Shown: piece after piece, positions 45,410 to 55,445 of the stretch | How the letters are laid out: each line of letters opens with the position of its first letter | Position numbering within the stretch: the stretch's first letter is position 1 | NCBI GenBank assembly: GCA_019931245.1 | Contig: JAINDL010000019.1 | Location: 120,211 to 184,210 of the forward strand | DNA: 64,000 bases | Direction: 5' to 3' | Source of the DNA: Bryobacteraceae bacterium CoA2 C42 | GTDB taxonomy: Bacteria; Acidobacteriota; Terriglobia; Bryobacterales; Bryobacteraceae | Translations under genes and position numbers: made by a program | Notes under the pieces: model-generated | The model's input: the letters and a program-made list of their open reading frames with translations, nothing else | Databases searched by the model: none | What the model was told of the DNA's origin: nothing

Positions 45410-46477
45410 ATGACACGACGCTGTTGGCTGGCTGGGATATCGCTGGGCGCGGCCGCGCAGGAGAAACCGGCGATTGCACCGCTGCGCGGACTGAGCCGCA
45501 CCAACCTGCTGGAGTACCGCGATGCCAGCGGCCGGCTGCGGGTGGCGCGGAGCCGCGGCGAATGGGAGGTGCGCCGGCGCGATGCGCTCGCGGGCATGCA
45601 CGCGGTGACCGGCCCGCTGCCCGGCGAGGAGAAGCGGTGTCCGCTGGCGGTGACCGTGCACGAAGAGACCGATATGGGCAGCTACGTGCGCCGGGCGATC
45701 TCCTACGCCGCGGAGCCGGGCGGCCGGACGACGGCCTTTCTCACTATCCCGAAGAAGGCGCTGGCCGGCCAACGGGCGCGGGCGGTGCTGTGTCTGCATC
45801 CGACCGATAACACGGCCGGTTACAAGGTGGTGGTGGGGCTGGGTGGGCGGCCGCACCGGCAATATGCGGCGGAGTTGGCCGAGCGTGGCTTTGTGACCAT
45901 TTCGCCGAGCTATGTGCAGCTGGCCGACTACCAGCCGGACCTGCGCAAGCTGGGTTACGAGAGCGGGACGATGAAGGCGATCTGGGATAACATCCGGGCG
46001 CTCGATTTGCTCGATAGTCTGCCGCAGGTGCGCCGTGGCCAGTACGCGGCCATTGGGCATTCCCTCGGCGGGCACAACGCGATCTATACGGCGGTGCATG
46101 AGAAGCGGATCGGGGTGGTGGTTTCAAGCTGTGGGTTCGATTCGTTCCTGGACTACTATGGGGGCAACATCAAGGGTTGGGTGCAGGAGCGCTACATGAT
46201 GCGGATGGGGCAGTACGTGGCCGCGCCGCAGAACGTACCGTTCGATTTTTATGAACTGGTGGGCGCGCTGGCGCCGCGGGCGTTTTTTGTGAACGCGCCG
46301 CTGCGCGACGCCAACTTCCGGCATGCGAGCGTGGACCGGATTCGCGAGGCCGCGCTGCCGGTCTTCCGGTTGTACGGAGCGGCGGAGCGGCTGCGCGTTG
46401 AGCATCCGGACTGCGAGCACGACTTTCCGGATGCGGTGCGGTTTGCCGCCTATGAGTGGATTGCGCGGTATTGCTGA
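45410..46477 (+). CDS. Alpha/beta hydrolase (dienelactone hydrolase-like), exported
   Basis: AAIGHSLGGHNAIYTAV nucleophile elbow; start MTRRCWLAGISLGAAAQ at 45410. Confidence 0.85.
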   Translation: MTRRCWLAGISLGAAAQEKPAIAPLRGLSRTNLLEYRDASGRLRVARSRGEWEVRRRDALAGMHAVTGPLPGEEKRCPLAVTVHEETDMGSYVRRAISYAAEPGGRTTAFLTIPKKALAGQRARAVLCLHPTDNTAGYKVVVGLGGRPHRQYAAELAERGFVTISPSYVQLADYQPDLRKLGYESGTMKAIWDNIRALDLLDSLPQVRRGQYAAIGHSLGGHNAIYTAVHEKRIGVVVSSCGFDSFLDYYGGNIKGWVQERYMMRMGQYVAAPQNVPFDFYELVGALAPRAFFVNAPLRDANFRHASVDRIREAALPVFRLYGAAERLRVEHPDCEHDFPDAVRFAAYEWIARYC

Positions 46478-46567
46478 GGAATCGCGCACAACGGACTCGC
46501 TTCGGCCCGGCGGGAGGGGCGAGTTCCTCGCCCGTTGGTGCCGGGCCTGCGCGGCCTGTGCGCTTCT
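46475..46567. terminator. Long nested-hairpin form of the stop/terminator repeat (copy C) between convergent genes
   Basis: TGAGGAATCGCGCACAACGGACTCGCTTCGGCC identical to 33 nt of copy B; nested arms GCGCACA/TGTGCGC, GGCCCGGC/GCCGGGCC, GGGCGAG/CTCGCCC. Confidence 0.7.
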
Positions 46568-46572
46568 AAGGG

Positions 46573-47502
46573 TCAGCCGAGCTGCGGCTGATTCGGGTCG
46601 CGGCGGATCCAGCGGAAGGCGGGAATGGAGTTCCTCCAGAAGAATTTTTCAACGGCGGCCGGTCCCTTGGCCTGGAAGTAGGCGCGGAAGATCTCGATCG
46701 CCTCTTTGTTGCGGCCGGCGTAGACGAGGCGGTCTTCGCCGAAGATGTCATAGATAAAGTCCATGACCGGCAGGTAGACGCCCGGCTCGAACGGGGCGCC
46801 GGCGGCCGCGCGCGGGCGATGGAGGCCGGAGAGTTTGACGAAGACGTTGCGCTGCCGGAGTTGGCGCAGATGGCCGGCGTAGGTTTTGAGGACGGCCGGG
46901 TCGGTGGGCAGGGCGAGCGCCTGCAGATGACCGAGGACAATGCGGAGGTCGGGAATCTGATCGCTGAGGCGCAGGGTGGCTTCGATGAGGTCGAGGCGGG
47001 GGTTGGCGACTTCGAGCGTGAGGCCGGTTTGGGCGTAGGCCTTCATGTTTTCGAGCAAGAGCGGCTGGTGGATGGCGGTGACCAGGTCCTGGCCCTTCCA
47101 GACATTGCCGTAGCGGATGCCCAGGAAGAGCTTGTTGCGATGGTAGCGTTCGAGATACTCGCGGAACTGCGGGATGGTGGGGTCGAGGTTGCCGATCATG
47201 CCGGTGATGAGGGGCTCGTTCTCGATCATCATGAGGACCCACAGGTTATCTTCCACCCACGGGCTGGCTTCGACTTTGATGCCACCGACGATGCCGAGCG
47301 GGAGAGCGGAGGCGCGGTAGTGCTGCGGGAGGAAGGGCGGGTTGTTGGGGGTGAAGGGGAAGGGAGCGCCCTGGGGGCGCGTCTGGTCGTAGAGATGGAA
47401 GTGGGTGTCGATGATGGGAATGGCGGGGGGCGCAGCGGAGGCGGCGGTGGCGGCGGCGGCGGCGAGGAGGGTGCGGCGAGGGAGGGGGTAGGCGCTGTTC
47501 AT
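46573..47502 (-). CDS. Amidohydrolase family 2 (TIM-barrel metal-dependent hydrolase)
   Basis: IPIIDTHFHLYDQTRPQGAPFPF; LRIVLGHLQALALP; typical amidohydrolase_2. Confidence 0.88.
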   Translation of the reverse strand: MNSAYPLPRRTLLAAAAATAASAAPPAIPIIDTHFHLYDQTRPQGAPFPFTPNNPPFLPQHYRASALPLGIVGGIKVEASPWVEDNLWVLMMIENEPLITGMIGNLDPTIPQFREYLERYHRNKLFLGIRYGNVWKGQDLVTAIHQPLLLENMKAYAQTGLTLEVANPRLDLIEATLRLSDQIPDLRIVLGHLQALALPTDPAVLKTYAGHLRQLRQRNVFVKLSGLHRPRAAAGAPFEPGVYLPVMDFIYDIFGEDRLVYAGRNKEAIEIFRAYFQAKGPAAVEKFFWRNSIPAFRWIRRDPNQPQLG

Positions 47503-47610
47503 GTTGGGCTCGGATCGTTTCCGGTTCCCGATTCTACATCAGGCGCCACGCTGCGGGCGAGATGGCGATAAACTCTAAGTGGTTAAGATCGAGGCCGGGC
47601 CTGTAGAGTC

Positions 47611-49971
47611 ATGCGGAGAACGAGTGCGGCGGTGTTCGCGGGATGGATCGTGCTTTCCGGCACGGCGCTGGCGCATGCGCCGACCGAGAGCCGGGAGGCC
47701 TTTACGCGGCGCTACTGCGCGGGCTGCCATAACGGTCAGGCGAAGGCCGGCGGGTTGGCGCTTGACGGCTTAGGCAGCGTCGAAACGGCGGCGCGTCCGG
47801 AGATTTGGGAAAAGGTTCTGAAGCGGGTGCGCGCCGGCGAGATGCCGCCGGCGGCGATGCCCCGTCCGGAGCCCGGTGCATCGCGGAGCTTTGTCGCGGG
47901 CCTGGTAGCCGAGCTGGACCGCGCGGCGGCGCGGACGCCTTTCGCCGGGGCGCCGGTGATCCGGCGTTTGAACCGGACCGAGTATGCGAGCGCGGTGCGG
48001 GACCTGCTGCATCTGGAGACGGCGCTCGACGGGGAACTGCCGCCCGATCAGGTAGCGGCCGGGTTTGACAATATCGCCGATGCGCTGTCGATGTCGCCGC
48101 TGCTGCTCGAACGGTATCTGAACGTGGCGCGGCGGGTGAGCGCGCTGGCCACGGGCACGGGCGAAGCGTCGCCGGTCGTTGAGATCTATCCGGCGACAGG
48201 GACGCAGGCGGTCTGGCAGGGCGAGGGGATGCCGTTCGGCACGCGGGGCGGGATTCGCGTGACGCACTACTTTCCCATGGACGGCGATTACGATCTGCGG
48301 GCGTTTCTGGCCAAGGAGAGCCTGACGCCGATTGAAGGGGTGCGCTTCTTCCGGCTGCGCCTTACGAGGGTGAAGGCCGGCGCGCACACCGTGATCGTGA
48401 CCTTTCCTGATGAGTACGCCGAGCGGGAAGGCCCGGTGCTGAACGTGGGTGGTCCGGGCGGGCTGCCGCTGGGCGGGCCGCTCGATGTGCTGGGGACAGC
48501 GGTGCGTCCCACGATCGAGTTCCGCATGGACGGCCGGCGCGTGAAGCGATTCGACATCGGCGGCATGACGGCGGGAGAGGCGGCCTTCGACGGCTTGCCC
48601 GGTCCACCCGTGCTGGGCCGCATTGAGATTGCCGGGCCGTACAACGTGACCGGCCCCGGCGAGACGCCGAGCCGCGCGCGCATCTTCTCCTGCCGCCCCG
48701 CGGCGGATGCGGAGGAGGGCGCTTGCGCCCAACGCATTCTCGCGCCGTTCGTGCGGCGGGCGTTCCGCCGCGACGTGAACCCGCGGGAGCTGGAGCCTTT
48801 TCTCAAGAGCTTCCGTGCTGCGCGGGCCGCGAGGAAGCCATTTGAAACTGCGATCGCCGCGGCCATCCGCGATGTGCTGCTGGCGCCGGACTTCCTTTTC
48901 CGCCTGGAGTTTGACGCGGCCAGCGCGGCGCCGGGGGCGGCGCATCCCGTCAACGAATTCGAACTCGCCTCGCGCCTGTCGTTCTTCCTGTGGAGTAGTC
49001 TGCCGGACGATGGGTTGCTGAACCTGGCGGCGGCGGGTAAGCTGCGGACACCGGGGACGCTTGAGCGGGAGGTGCGGCGCATGCTGGCCGACGGGCGTTC
49101 GGCGGCGCTGCTCGATAACTTTGCCGCGCAGTGGCTGGGGCTGCGGATGTTGTCCGGCACGGCGCCTGATAAGGAGCTGTACCCGGAGTTCGACGCGGCG
49201 CTTGGGGCAGCGTTCGCCACCGAGACGCGGCTGTTCGTCAACAGCCTGCTGCGCGAGAACCGCAGCGTGCTTGATCTGCTGCGGGCGAACTACACCTATC
49301 TCGACGAACGGCTGGCCGGGCACTACGGCATCGCCGGGGTGACCGGCCCGGGCTTCCGGCGTGTGGTGCTGGACCGGCATCCCGAGCGCAGCGGCCTGCT
49401 CGGGCACGGCAGCGTGCTGCTGTTGACCTCGCATTCGACGAAGACTTCGCCGGTGCTGCGTGGCCGATGGATCCTCGATAATCTGTTGAATTCCCCGCCG
49501 CCGGCCCCGCCGGCCAACGTCCCGCCGCTTGAAGAGAAGACCGGCGACGGTCGCCGCCTGACGGCCCGCGAGCAGGTGGAACGCCACCGCGCCAACCCAA
49601 GCTGCGCGGCCTGCCACGACCGCATCGACCCGCTCGGCTTTGCCCTCGAAAACTTCGACGTGCTCGGCCGGTGGCGGGGCAAGGACGAAGGCGGGCCGAT
49701 TAACGCCTCCGCCGAGCTGCTCGGCGGCGGCGAGTTCACGGGTCCGCAGGGTTTGAAGACCATGCTGCTCAGCCGGGGCGAAGAGTTTGCCCACGCTACC
49801 GTCGAGCGGCTGTTGACCTACGCGCTGGGCCGCGAGTTGGACGGCCGGGATCAGCCGGCCATCCGCGCCATCCTCCGCGATACCGCGGCAAACGAATACC
49901 GCTTCCATGATCTGGTTCTGGCCATCGTGCGAAGCACCCCTTTTCAAAGGAAACAGAAGCAGGAGCGCTGA
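47611..49971 (+). CDS. DUF1592 (with DUF1587/1588/1585/1595-type regions) cytochrome-like protein
   Basis: 786 aa; YCAGCHNGQAKAGGLALDGLG, VIRRLNRTEYASAVRDLLHLE, LASRLSFFLWSSLPDDGLL, FVNSLLRENRSVLDLLRANYTYLDERLAGHYGI, CAACHDRIDPLGFALENFD. Confidence 0.95.
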   Translation: MRRTSAAVFAGWIVLSGTALAHAPTESREAFTRRYCAGCHNGQAKAGGLALDGLGSVETAARPEIWEKVLKRVRAGEMPPAAMPRPEPGASRSFVAGLVAELDRAAARTPFAGAPVIRRLNRTEYASAVRDLLHLETALDGELPPDQVAAGFDNIADALSMSPLLLERYLNVARRVSALATGTGEASPVVEIYPATGTQAVWQGEGMPFGTRGGIRVTHYFPMDGDYDLRAFLAKESLTPIEGVRFFRLRLTRVKAGAHTVIVTFPDEYAEREGPVLNVGGPGGLPLGGPLDVLGTAVRPTIEFRMDGRRVKRFDIGGMTAGEAAFDGLPGPPVLGRIEIAGPYNVTGPGETPSRARIFSCRPAADAEEGACAQRILAPFVRRAFRRDVNPRELEPFLKSFRAARAARKPFETAIAAAIRDVLLAPDFLFRLEFDAASAAPGAAHPVNEFELASRLSFFLWSSLPDDGLLNLAAAGKLRTPGTLEREVRRMLADGRSAALLDNFAAQWLGLRMLSGTAPDKELYPEFDAALGAAFATETRLFVNSLLRENRSVLDLLRANYTYLDERLAGHYGIAGVTGPGFRRVVLDRHPERSGLLGHGSVLLLTSHSTKTSPVLRGRWILDNLLNSPPPAPPANVPPLEEKTGDGRRLTAREQVERHRANPSCAACHDRIDPLGFALENFDVLGRWRGKDEGGPINASAELLGGGEFTGPQGLKTMLLSRGEEFAHATVERLLTYALGRELDGRDQPAIRAILRDTAANEYRFHDLVLAIVRSTPFQRKQKQER

Positions 49972-49975
49972 AGCT

Positions 49976-51283
49976 ATGTTTGTCGAGAAAAAACATCTTC
50001 CCCGCCGCACGTTTTTGCGCGGCGCCGGGGTGTGCCTGGGGCTGCCGTTGCTCGAAGCAATGGTGCCGGCTCTGACGGCTGAGAAGCTGACGGCGGCCGC
50101 GCCGGTGCGGCGCTTGGGATTTGTGATCTACCCGCTCGGCGTGGATCAGGACCGCTGGCGGCCGGCCGGCGAAGGGGCCAGCTACCAATTCAGCGAGGCG
50201 CTGGCGCCGCTGGCGCCGCACCGCGGCAAGATGGTGGTGATGAGCGGTCTGTCGTCGGACCCGGACCGCAGCAAAGCCGGGTTCCACGACCGGGCACTGG
50301 CCTCGTTCCTGACGGGCGTTGAGCCGGTGAAGGGCAAGGTGCAGGTGGGGATCTCGGTCGATCAGTTGGCCGCGCGGACGCTCGGCAAGGATACGCCGTT
50401 TGCTTCGCTTGAACTGTCGACGGAGAACAACAACGGCGGGGCGGCGCACGTGGGCCCGGTCTTCAAGAGCGCGACGACGCCGCTGCCGTTTGAATACAAC
50501 CCGCGCCGCGTGTTTGAACGTTTGTTCGGCGAAGGCGGCCGCATCGATCCGGTAGCCTCCGCCGCCCGCGATGCGGCCGACCGCAGCAGCCTCGACAGCG
50601 TCACCGAACGGATCACCGAGTTGAAACAGCGCCTGGGCGCCGCCGACCGGCGGAAGCTCGACGAGTATGTCGAGTCGATCCGGGACGTGGAGCGGCGCAT
50701 TCAGGTGGCCTCGCAGAAGCGGCCGATGGACCTGCCGGCGATGGCCCGGCCTGCCGGCGCGCCCGACTCCTGGCCCGAGCACGTCAAGCTCATGTTCGAC
50801 CTGCAAACGCTGGCCGTGCAGGCCGACCTCACCCGCGTCTGGACCTTCATGTACGCCCGCGAGGCGACCTCGATCAACTACCCGCACCTGGGCATTTCGA
50901 TGGGCCACCACGAGATCTCGCACCACAACTTCGAAAAGGACAAGCTCGACGCGCTCGCCAAGATCAACGTGGACCAGTCGCGATTGTTCGCCTATTTCCT
51001 CAGCAAACTCGATGCGATCAAGGAGGGCGGCTCCACGCTGCTCGACCATTCGCTGATCCTCTACGGCAGCAACCTGAGCGTGCCCACCTCGCACAGCCAG
51101 CGCGACCTGCCCATCATCCTCGCCGGCGGAGCGGCCGGACGGATTGCGGGCGGCCGCTACCTGAAGTTCCCGGGCGATGAGACGCCGCTCACGAACCTGT
51201 ACCTGACGATGCTCGATAAGGTGGGCGTACCTACCGAAAAGCTGGGCGACAGCACCGGCCGGTTGAACCGGCTGGAGGTGTAA
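49976..51283 (+). CDS. DUF1552 domain-containing exported protein
   Basis: MFVEKKHLPRRTFLRGAGVCLGLPLLEAMVPAL; PLGVDQDRWRP, LDEYVESIRDVERRI, SHHNFEKDKLDALAKINV, LILYGSNLS. Confidence 0.95.
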   Translation: MFVEKKHLPRRTFLRGAGVCLGLPLLEAMVPALTAEKLTAAAPVRRLGFVIYPLGVDQDRWRPAGEGASYQFSEALAPLAPHRGKMVVMSGLSSDPDRSKAGFHDRALASFLTGVEPVKGKVQVGISVDQLAARTLGKDTPFASLELSTENNNGGAAHVGPVFKSATTPLPFEYNPRRVFERLFGEGGRIDPVASAARDAADRSSLDSVTERITELKQRLGAADRRKLDEYVESIRDVERRIQVASQKRPMDLPAMARPAGAPDSWPEHVKLMFDLQTLAVQADLTRVWTFMYAREATSINYPHLGISMGHHEISHHNFEKDKLDALAKINVDQSRLFAYFLSKLDAIKEGGSTLLDHSLILYGSNLSVPTSHSQRDLPIILAGGAAGRIAGGRYLKFPGDETPLTNLYLTMLDKVGVPTEKLGDSTGRLNRLEV

Positions 51284-51288
51284 TCGCG

Positions 51289-52965
51289 ATGCGGGCCGCA
51301 GCCGCCGCCTGGTGGGCCTGGTTTCCGTTGGCGCTGAGCGCCGCCACGGATGCCCCGGACCTGTTCCGCGCCGTGCGGGACGATGACCGGGCCGCCGTGC
51401 AGCAACTGCTGCGCCAGGGCGCCAACCCGAACGCCCGCGAGCCCGACGGCACCACGCCGCTCGGCTGGGCGGCGGTGCGCACCAACGGCGAAATCGCGGG
51501 GCTGCTCCTCAAAGCCGGCGCCGATGCCAACCTGACAAATGAGCTCGGGCTAGGCCCGCTGGCGCTGGCCGTGGCCAACGGGCCGCTCGCGCTCGTCGAA
51601 CAGCTGCTGGCCGCCGGGGCGGACCCGAACGTAGCGCGGGAGAACGGCGAAACCCCGTTGATGACCGCGGCGCGGCTGGGGCGTGTCGATGTCCTCGAGC
51701 GGCTGCTCGCCAAGGGCGCGGCCGTCAACGCACGCGATCAGAAGTTCGGGCAAACGGCGCTGATGTGGGCGGCGGGCCGGCCGGAGGCGGTGCGTCTGCT
51801 GCTCGCCCGCGGCGCCGACCCGCGGCTGACGACCAAAACCTGGGACGTGAAGTACACCTTCTATCTACCGACCACGGTGACGTTGGGCAAAACGGGCATC
51901 CCCTGGAACAACGACGGCGACTACACCGTAAAGAAGGGCGGCTTGAACGCGCTCTTTTTCGCCGTGCAGAAGAACGACGTCGCCTCGGCCCGCCTGCTGC
52001 TTGAAGCCGGTCTCGACGCTAACGCGACGGCCGCCGACGGCACAACGCCCCTGCTGGCGGCGCTCTATAAATGGGACGCGCCGGCGGGCACCTTTATCCC
52101 CGGCCGCGGAGCGCCGGCCACGGCGGGCAGCTCGCAGCGCTTCCGGCCGGACCTGGCCATGGCCGCCCTGCTGCTCGACCGCGGCGCCACCGTAAAGAAC
52201 GTCGACGGCGCGGGCTACACGGCGCTGCACGGCGCGGCGCTGGCCGTGGCGAAGGCGGCGCGCAGCGGGGTGCGGCAGAGCGGCGCCTACGGGCAGACCG
52301 CGGCGGCGCTCGCCCTGGGCGCCGACGACGGATCCTCCCCGGCCAACGCGCTGGCCGAATCGCTCGCCATCGTGCGCCGGCTGCTCGCCGCGGGCGCGGA
52401 TCCGAACGCGCAGACCATCTATCCCACCGGCGGACCCGCCGGCGATGTCCGCATCAACCCGGCTCCGCCCGGCTCCTCGCCCATGCATATCGCGGCCAGC
52501 TCGGGCAGCGTCGAGCTGCTGCGTCTGCTGGCCGAACGCGGCGGGAACCCTAACCTGGTCCGCCGGGATGGCCACACGCCGTTCTCCGTCGCCGTGCTGG
52601 CCGGCGATGTCGCCATGGCCCGCGAACTGGTGGCCCGCGGCGCGGATGTGCGCGCGCGCTGGAACCCGCAGGATAAGATTCCCGACCCCGTCGAGGCCAT
52701 CACTCTCCCGCGCCAGCAGCAGAGCATTCTGCATCTGGCGGCCATTCAGGGCCGGCCCGAAGTGATCGAATTCCTCCACACGCAGGGGGCGCCGCTCGAG
52801 GCGAAAAACTCGCTGGGCGAAACGCCGCTCGACCTCGCCGACCATCAGGAGCGCTACCGCGAAGCGATTCAGCGGCAGGGCGCCGAAGGCGACCCGGAGA
52901 AGCTGAAGAAGATCGTACGGGGCCGAGCCGGATCCGACACCTTGAAGCGGTTGATGGGCAGGTAG
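51289..52965 (+). CDS. Secreted/periplasmic ankyrin-repeat protein
   Basis: 558 aa; signal-like N-terminus; repeats such as DDRAAVQQLLRQGANPNAREPDGTTPLGWAAVRTNGEIAGLLLKAGADANL. Confidence 0.93.
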   Translation: MRAAAAAWWAWFPLALSAATDAPDLFRAVRDDDRAAVQQLLRQGANPNAREPDGTTPLGWAAVRTNGEIAGLLLKAGADANLTNELGLGPLALAVANGPLALVEQLLAAGADPNVARENGETPLMTAARLGRVDVLERLLAKGAAVNARDQKFGQTALMWAAGRPEAVRLLLARGADPRLTTKTWDVKYTFYLPTTVTLGKTGIPWNNDGDYTVKKGGLNALFFAVQKNDVASARLLLEAGLDANATAADGTTPLLAALYKWDAPAGTFIPGRGAPATAGSSQRFRPDLAMAALLLDRGATVKNVDGAGYTALHGAALAVAKAARSGVRQSGAYGQTAAALALGADDGSSPANALAESLAIVRRLLAAGADPNAQTIYPTGGPAGDVRINPAPPGSSPMHIAASSGSVELLRLLAERGGNPNLVRRDGHTPFSVAVLAGDVAMARELVARGADVRARWNPQDKIPDPVEAITLPRQQQSILHLAAIQGRPEVIEFLHTQGAPLEAKNSLGETPLDLADHQERYREAIQRQGAEGDPEKLKKIVRGRAGSDTLKRLMGR

Positions 52966-52967
52966 CC

Positions 52968-52987
52968 ATTTTGCGAAACGAAGCCAA
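52968..52987 (+). repeat. Dispersed 20-bp repeat copy 2 (ATTTTGCGAAACGAAGCCAA)
   Basis: Exact 20/20 match to 30688-30707; lies between the ankyrin stop and the next gene start. Confidence 0.85.
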
Positions 52988-53021
52988 CGTAGAATTGAGG
53001 TCAATCGCCGTGGTGCCCCGT

Positions 53022-55439
53022 ATGTCTCTTCTTCGTCTCCTTGCCATTCCCACGCTCGCCACCTCCCTGGCTGCCGCGGACGACGCGGCGACCTTCCGGG
53101 ACAAGATCGCGCCCCTGCTCGCCGCCCACTGCGCCAGTTGCCACACCGGCCCGCAGGCCCAGGCCGCGCTCTCAATCGCCTCGCTCGACGACCTGCTCCG
53201 CGGCGGGAAGCGCGGCCCGGCTGTCGAGCCCGGCCGGTCGAGCGCCTCGCTGCTGGTGCAGTTTCTGCGCGGCGAACGCAACCCGCGCATGCCGATCGGC
53301 GGCAAGCCGCTGCCCGACGCCGCCATTACCGCGCTGGCCGCCGCGATCGACAGTCTGACGCCGGCCGCCGCGCCCGCCCCCGGCAGCCGCGACCACATCT
53401 CCTGGGTGTTCCGCCCCCCGGTTGAGCCGAAGGTGCCCGCGGTGCGGAACGCCGCCTGGGTCCGCAACCCGATCGACGCCTTCCTGCTCGGCAAGCTCGA
53501 ACAGAAAGGGATCGCGCCCGCGCCGCCTGCTTCGAAACGCGCGCTCCTGCGCCGCGTCTACTTCGACCTGATCGGCCTGCCGCCCACCGAAGAGGAGGCC
53601 CGGCAGTTCCTCATCGACCTGGCCCCCGATGCCTACCCCAAGCTGGTCGACCGCCTGCTCGAGGACCCTCGCTACGGCGAACGCTGGGGCCGCCACTGGC
53701 TCGATCTGGTCCGCTTCGCCGAGAGCGATGGCTTCGCCATCGACGGCGAACGGCCCACCGCCTGGCGCTACCGCGACTACGTCATCCGCGCCTTCAATCA
53801 CGACAAGCCCTACGACGAGTTCGTGCTCGAACAGCTCGCCGGCGACGAGTGGCAGCCCCGCCCCGGAGCCCGCGGCGCCAACGCCGAGAACGAGGGCCTG
53901 CTTGCCCTCGGCTTCCTCCGCATGGGTCCGTGGGAGCGCGACACCAACTTTGATGCGCAGCTCCGCCTGGACTGGCTGAACGAGATGGCCGGCACGACTT
54001 CGCAGGTTTTTCTCGGGCTCACCGTCGGCTGCGCCCGCTGCCACGATCATAAGTACGACCCGATTCCACAGAAGGACTTCTACCGGCTCCAGGCCTTCTT
54101 CGCCGCCACGCGCATCGATGACCGGCCCGTTCCGCATCTGAACGCCGAAGGCGGCCGCCTCGCCTGGCGCCACCGGCTTCGCGCCCTTGAAGACCAGCTC
54201 GAAGCCGCCAACGAAGCGGTCAAGGATCTTGAAACCAAACTCAAGGCCAAGCTCACCGCCGCCGGCCTCAAGGAAGGCGAACTGCAGAAGCTGCTCAAAG
54301 AGAAGGAGTCGCCGGTCTTCACCGCCGCCGAACGCCAACAGCACGCCGAGGCGGCCGAACGGGCCGCCCGGCTGACGCTCGAAGTGGCGCGCCATCAGCC
54401 CATCGCCTACAGCGTCAACGAAGTGGCCCCGCCGGCGGTGATGGAGGTGGAGCCCACCTTCGTGCTCGCCGGTGGCGAGCGCTCGGCGCCGGGCGCGCGC
54501 GTCGAGCCGGGCTTTCTCAAAGCCATCACCGGCAACAGCGACCCGGCCAAGATCGCCTTTCCCGGCCGCTACCGCTCGGGCCGGCGCAAAGCGCTGGCCG
54601 AATGGATGGTGAGTCCGGCCAATCCGCTGACGGCCCGCGTGATGGTCAACCGCATTTGGCAGCACCATTTCGGCGAAGGCATTGTCCGCACCCCGTCCGA
54701 CTTCGGCCTGAACGGCGACCGGCCCACGCACCCGGAGCTGCTCGACTGGCTTGCGTTGCGCTTCATCGAAAAGAAGTGGAGCATCAAGGAGATGCACCGG
54801 CTGATGCTGACCTCGAACGCCTATCTGCAGTCGACGCGGCACCCGGAGGCCAAGGCGATTAGCGAGATCGACCCCGCCAATCGACTGCTGTCGCGCATGA
54901 ACTGGATTCGCCTGGAATCCGAGGCGCTCCGCGACTCGATCCTGACGGCGAGCGGGGGCCTCAACCCCGAAGCGGGCGGCCCCGGCATGTTCTTCCGCGT
55001 CAAGGACGAGATCGCGCAGGGCTTTCAGATGTTCAAGTGGTATCCGTCGCCCGAAAGCGCGCAGCGCCGCCGTTCCGTCTACGCCTTTCAACGGCGCTCG
55101 CTGGCCATGCCGCTGATGGAGGTGTTCGACGCGGCCAACATGAGCGAGAGCTGCGCGCGCCGCAGCGTCACCACCGTATCGCCGCAGGCTCTCACGCTGC
55201 TCAACGGCGAGCTTACCGACGCCGAATCGCGCCGGTTTGCCGCGCGCGTGATCGAACTGGCGGGGCCCGACCCGGCGCAGCAGATCCGCAAAGCCTTTTC
55301 GCTCACCCTGCAGCGCGAACCGGCCGGCCCCGAACTGGAGCAGGCCCGGAAGCTATACGCCGGCCGCGAGGCCGCCGACGCGCTGGCCCGTCTGGGCGTC
55401 GTCCTCTTCAACCTGAACGAGTTTCTCTATCTGGAGTAG
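53022..55439 (+). CDS. PSCyt1/DUF1549/DUF1553 (PSD1) domain protein
   Basis: From MSLLRLLAIPTLATSLAAADD; HCASCHTGPQAQAALSIAS, DLIGLPPTEEEARQFL, CARCHDHKYDPIPQKDFYRLQAFFAAT, NPLTARVMVNRIWQHHFGEGIVRTPSDFG. Confidence 0.95.
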   Translation: MSLLRLLAIPTLATSLAAADDAATFRDKIAPLLAAHCASCHTGPQAQAALSIASLDDLLRGGKRGPAVEPGRSSASLLVQFLRGERNPRMPIGGKPLPDAAITALAAAIDSLTPAAAPAPGSRDHISWVFRPPVEPKVPAVRNAAWVRNPIDAFLLGKLEQKGIAPAPPASKRALLRRVYFDLIGLPPTEEEARQFLIDLAPDAYPKLVDRLLEDPRYGERWGRHWLDLVRFAESDGFAIDGERPTAWRYRDYVIRAFNHDKPYDEFVLEQLAGDEWQPRPGARGANAENEGLLALGFLRMGPWERDTNFDAQLRLDWLNEMAGTTSQVFLGLTVGCARCHDHKYDPIPQKDFYRLQAFFAATRIDDRPVPHLNAEGGRLAWRHRLRALEDQLEAANEAVKDLETKLKAKLTAAGLKEGELQKLLKEKESPVFTAAERQQHAEAAERAARLTLEVARHQPIAYSVNEVAPPAVMEVEPTFVLAGGERSAPGARVEPGFLKAITGNSDPAKIAFPGRYRSGRRKALAEWMVSPANPLTARVMVNRIWQHHFGEGIVRTPSDFGLNGDRPTHPELLDWLALRFIEKKWSIKEMHRLMLTSNAYLQSTRHPEAKAISEIDPANRLLSRMNWIRLESEALRDSILTASGGLNPEAGGPGMFFRVKDEIAQGFQMFKWYPSPESAQRRRSVYAFQRRSLAMPLMEVFDAANMSESCARRSVTTVSPQALTLLNGELTDAESRRFAARVIELAGPDPAQQIRKAFSLTLQREPAGPELEQARKLYAGREAADALARLGVVLFNLNEFLYLE

Positions 55440-55445
55440 CGCCGC

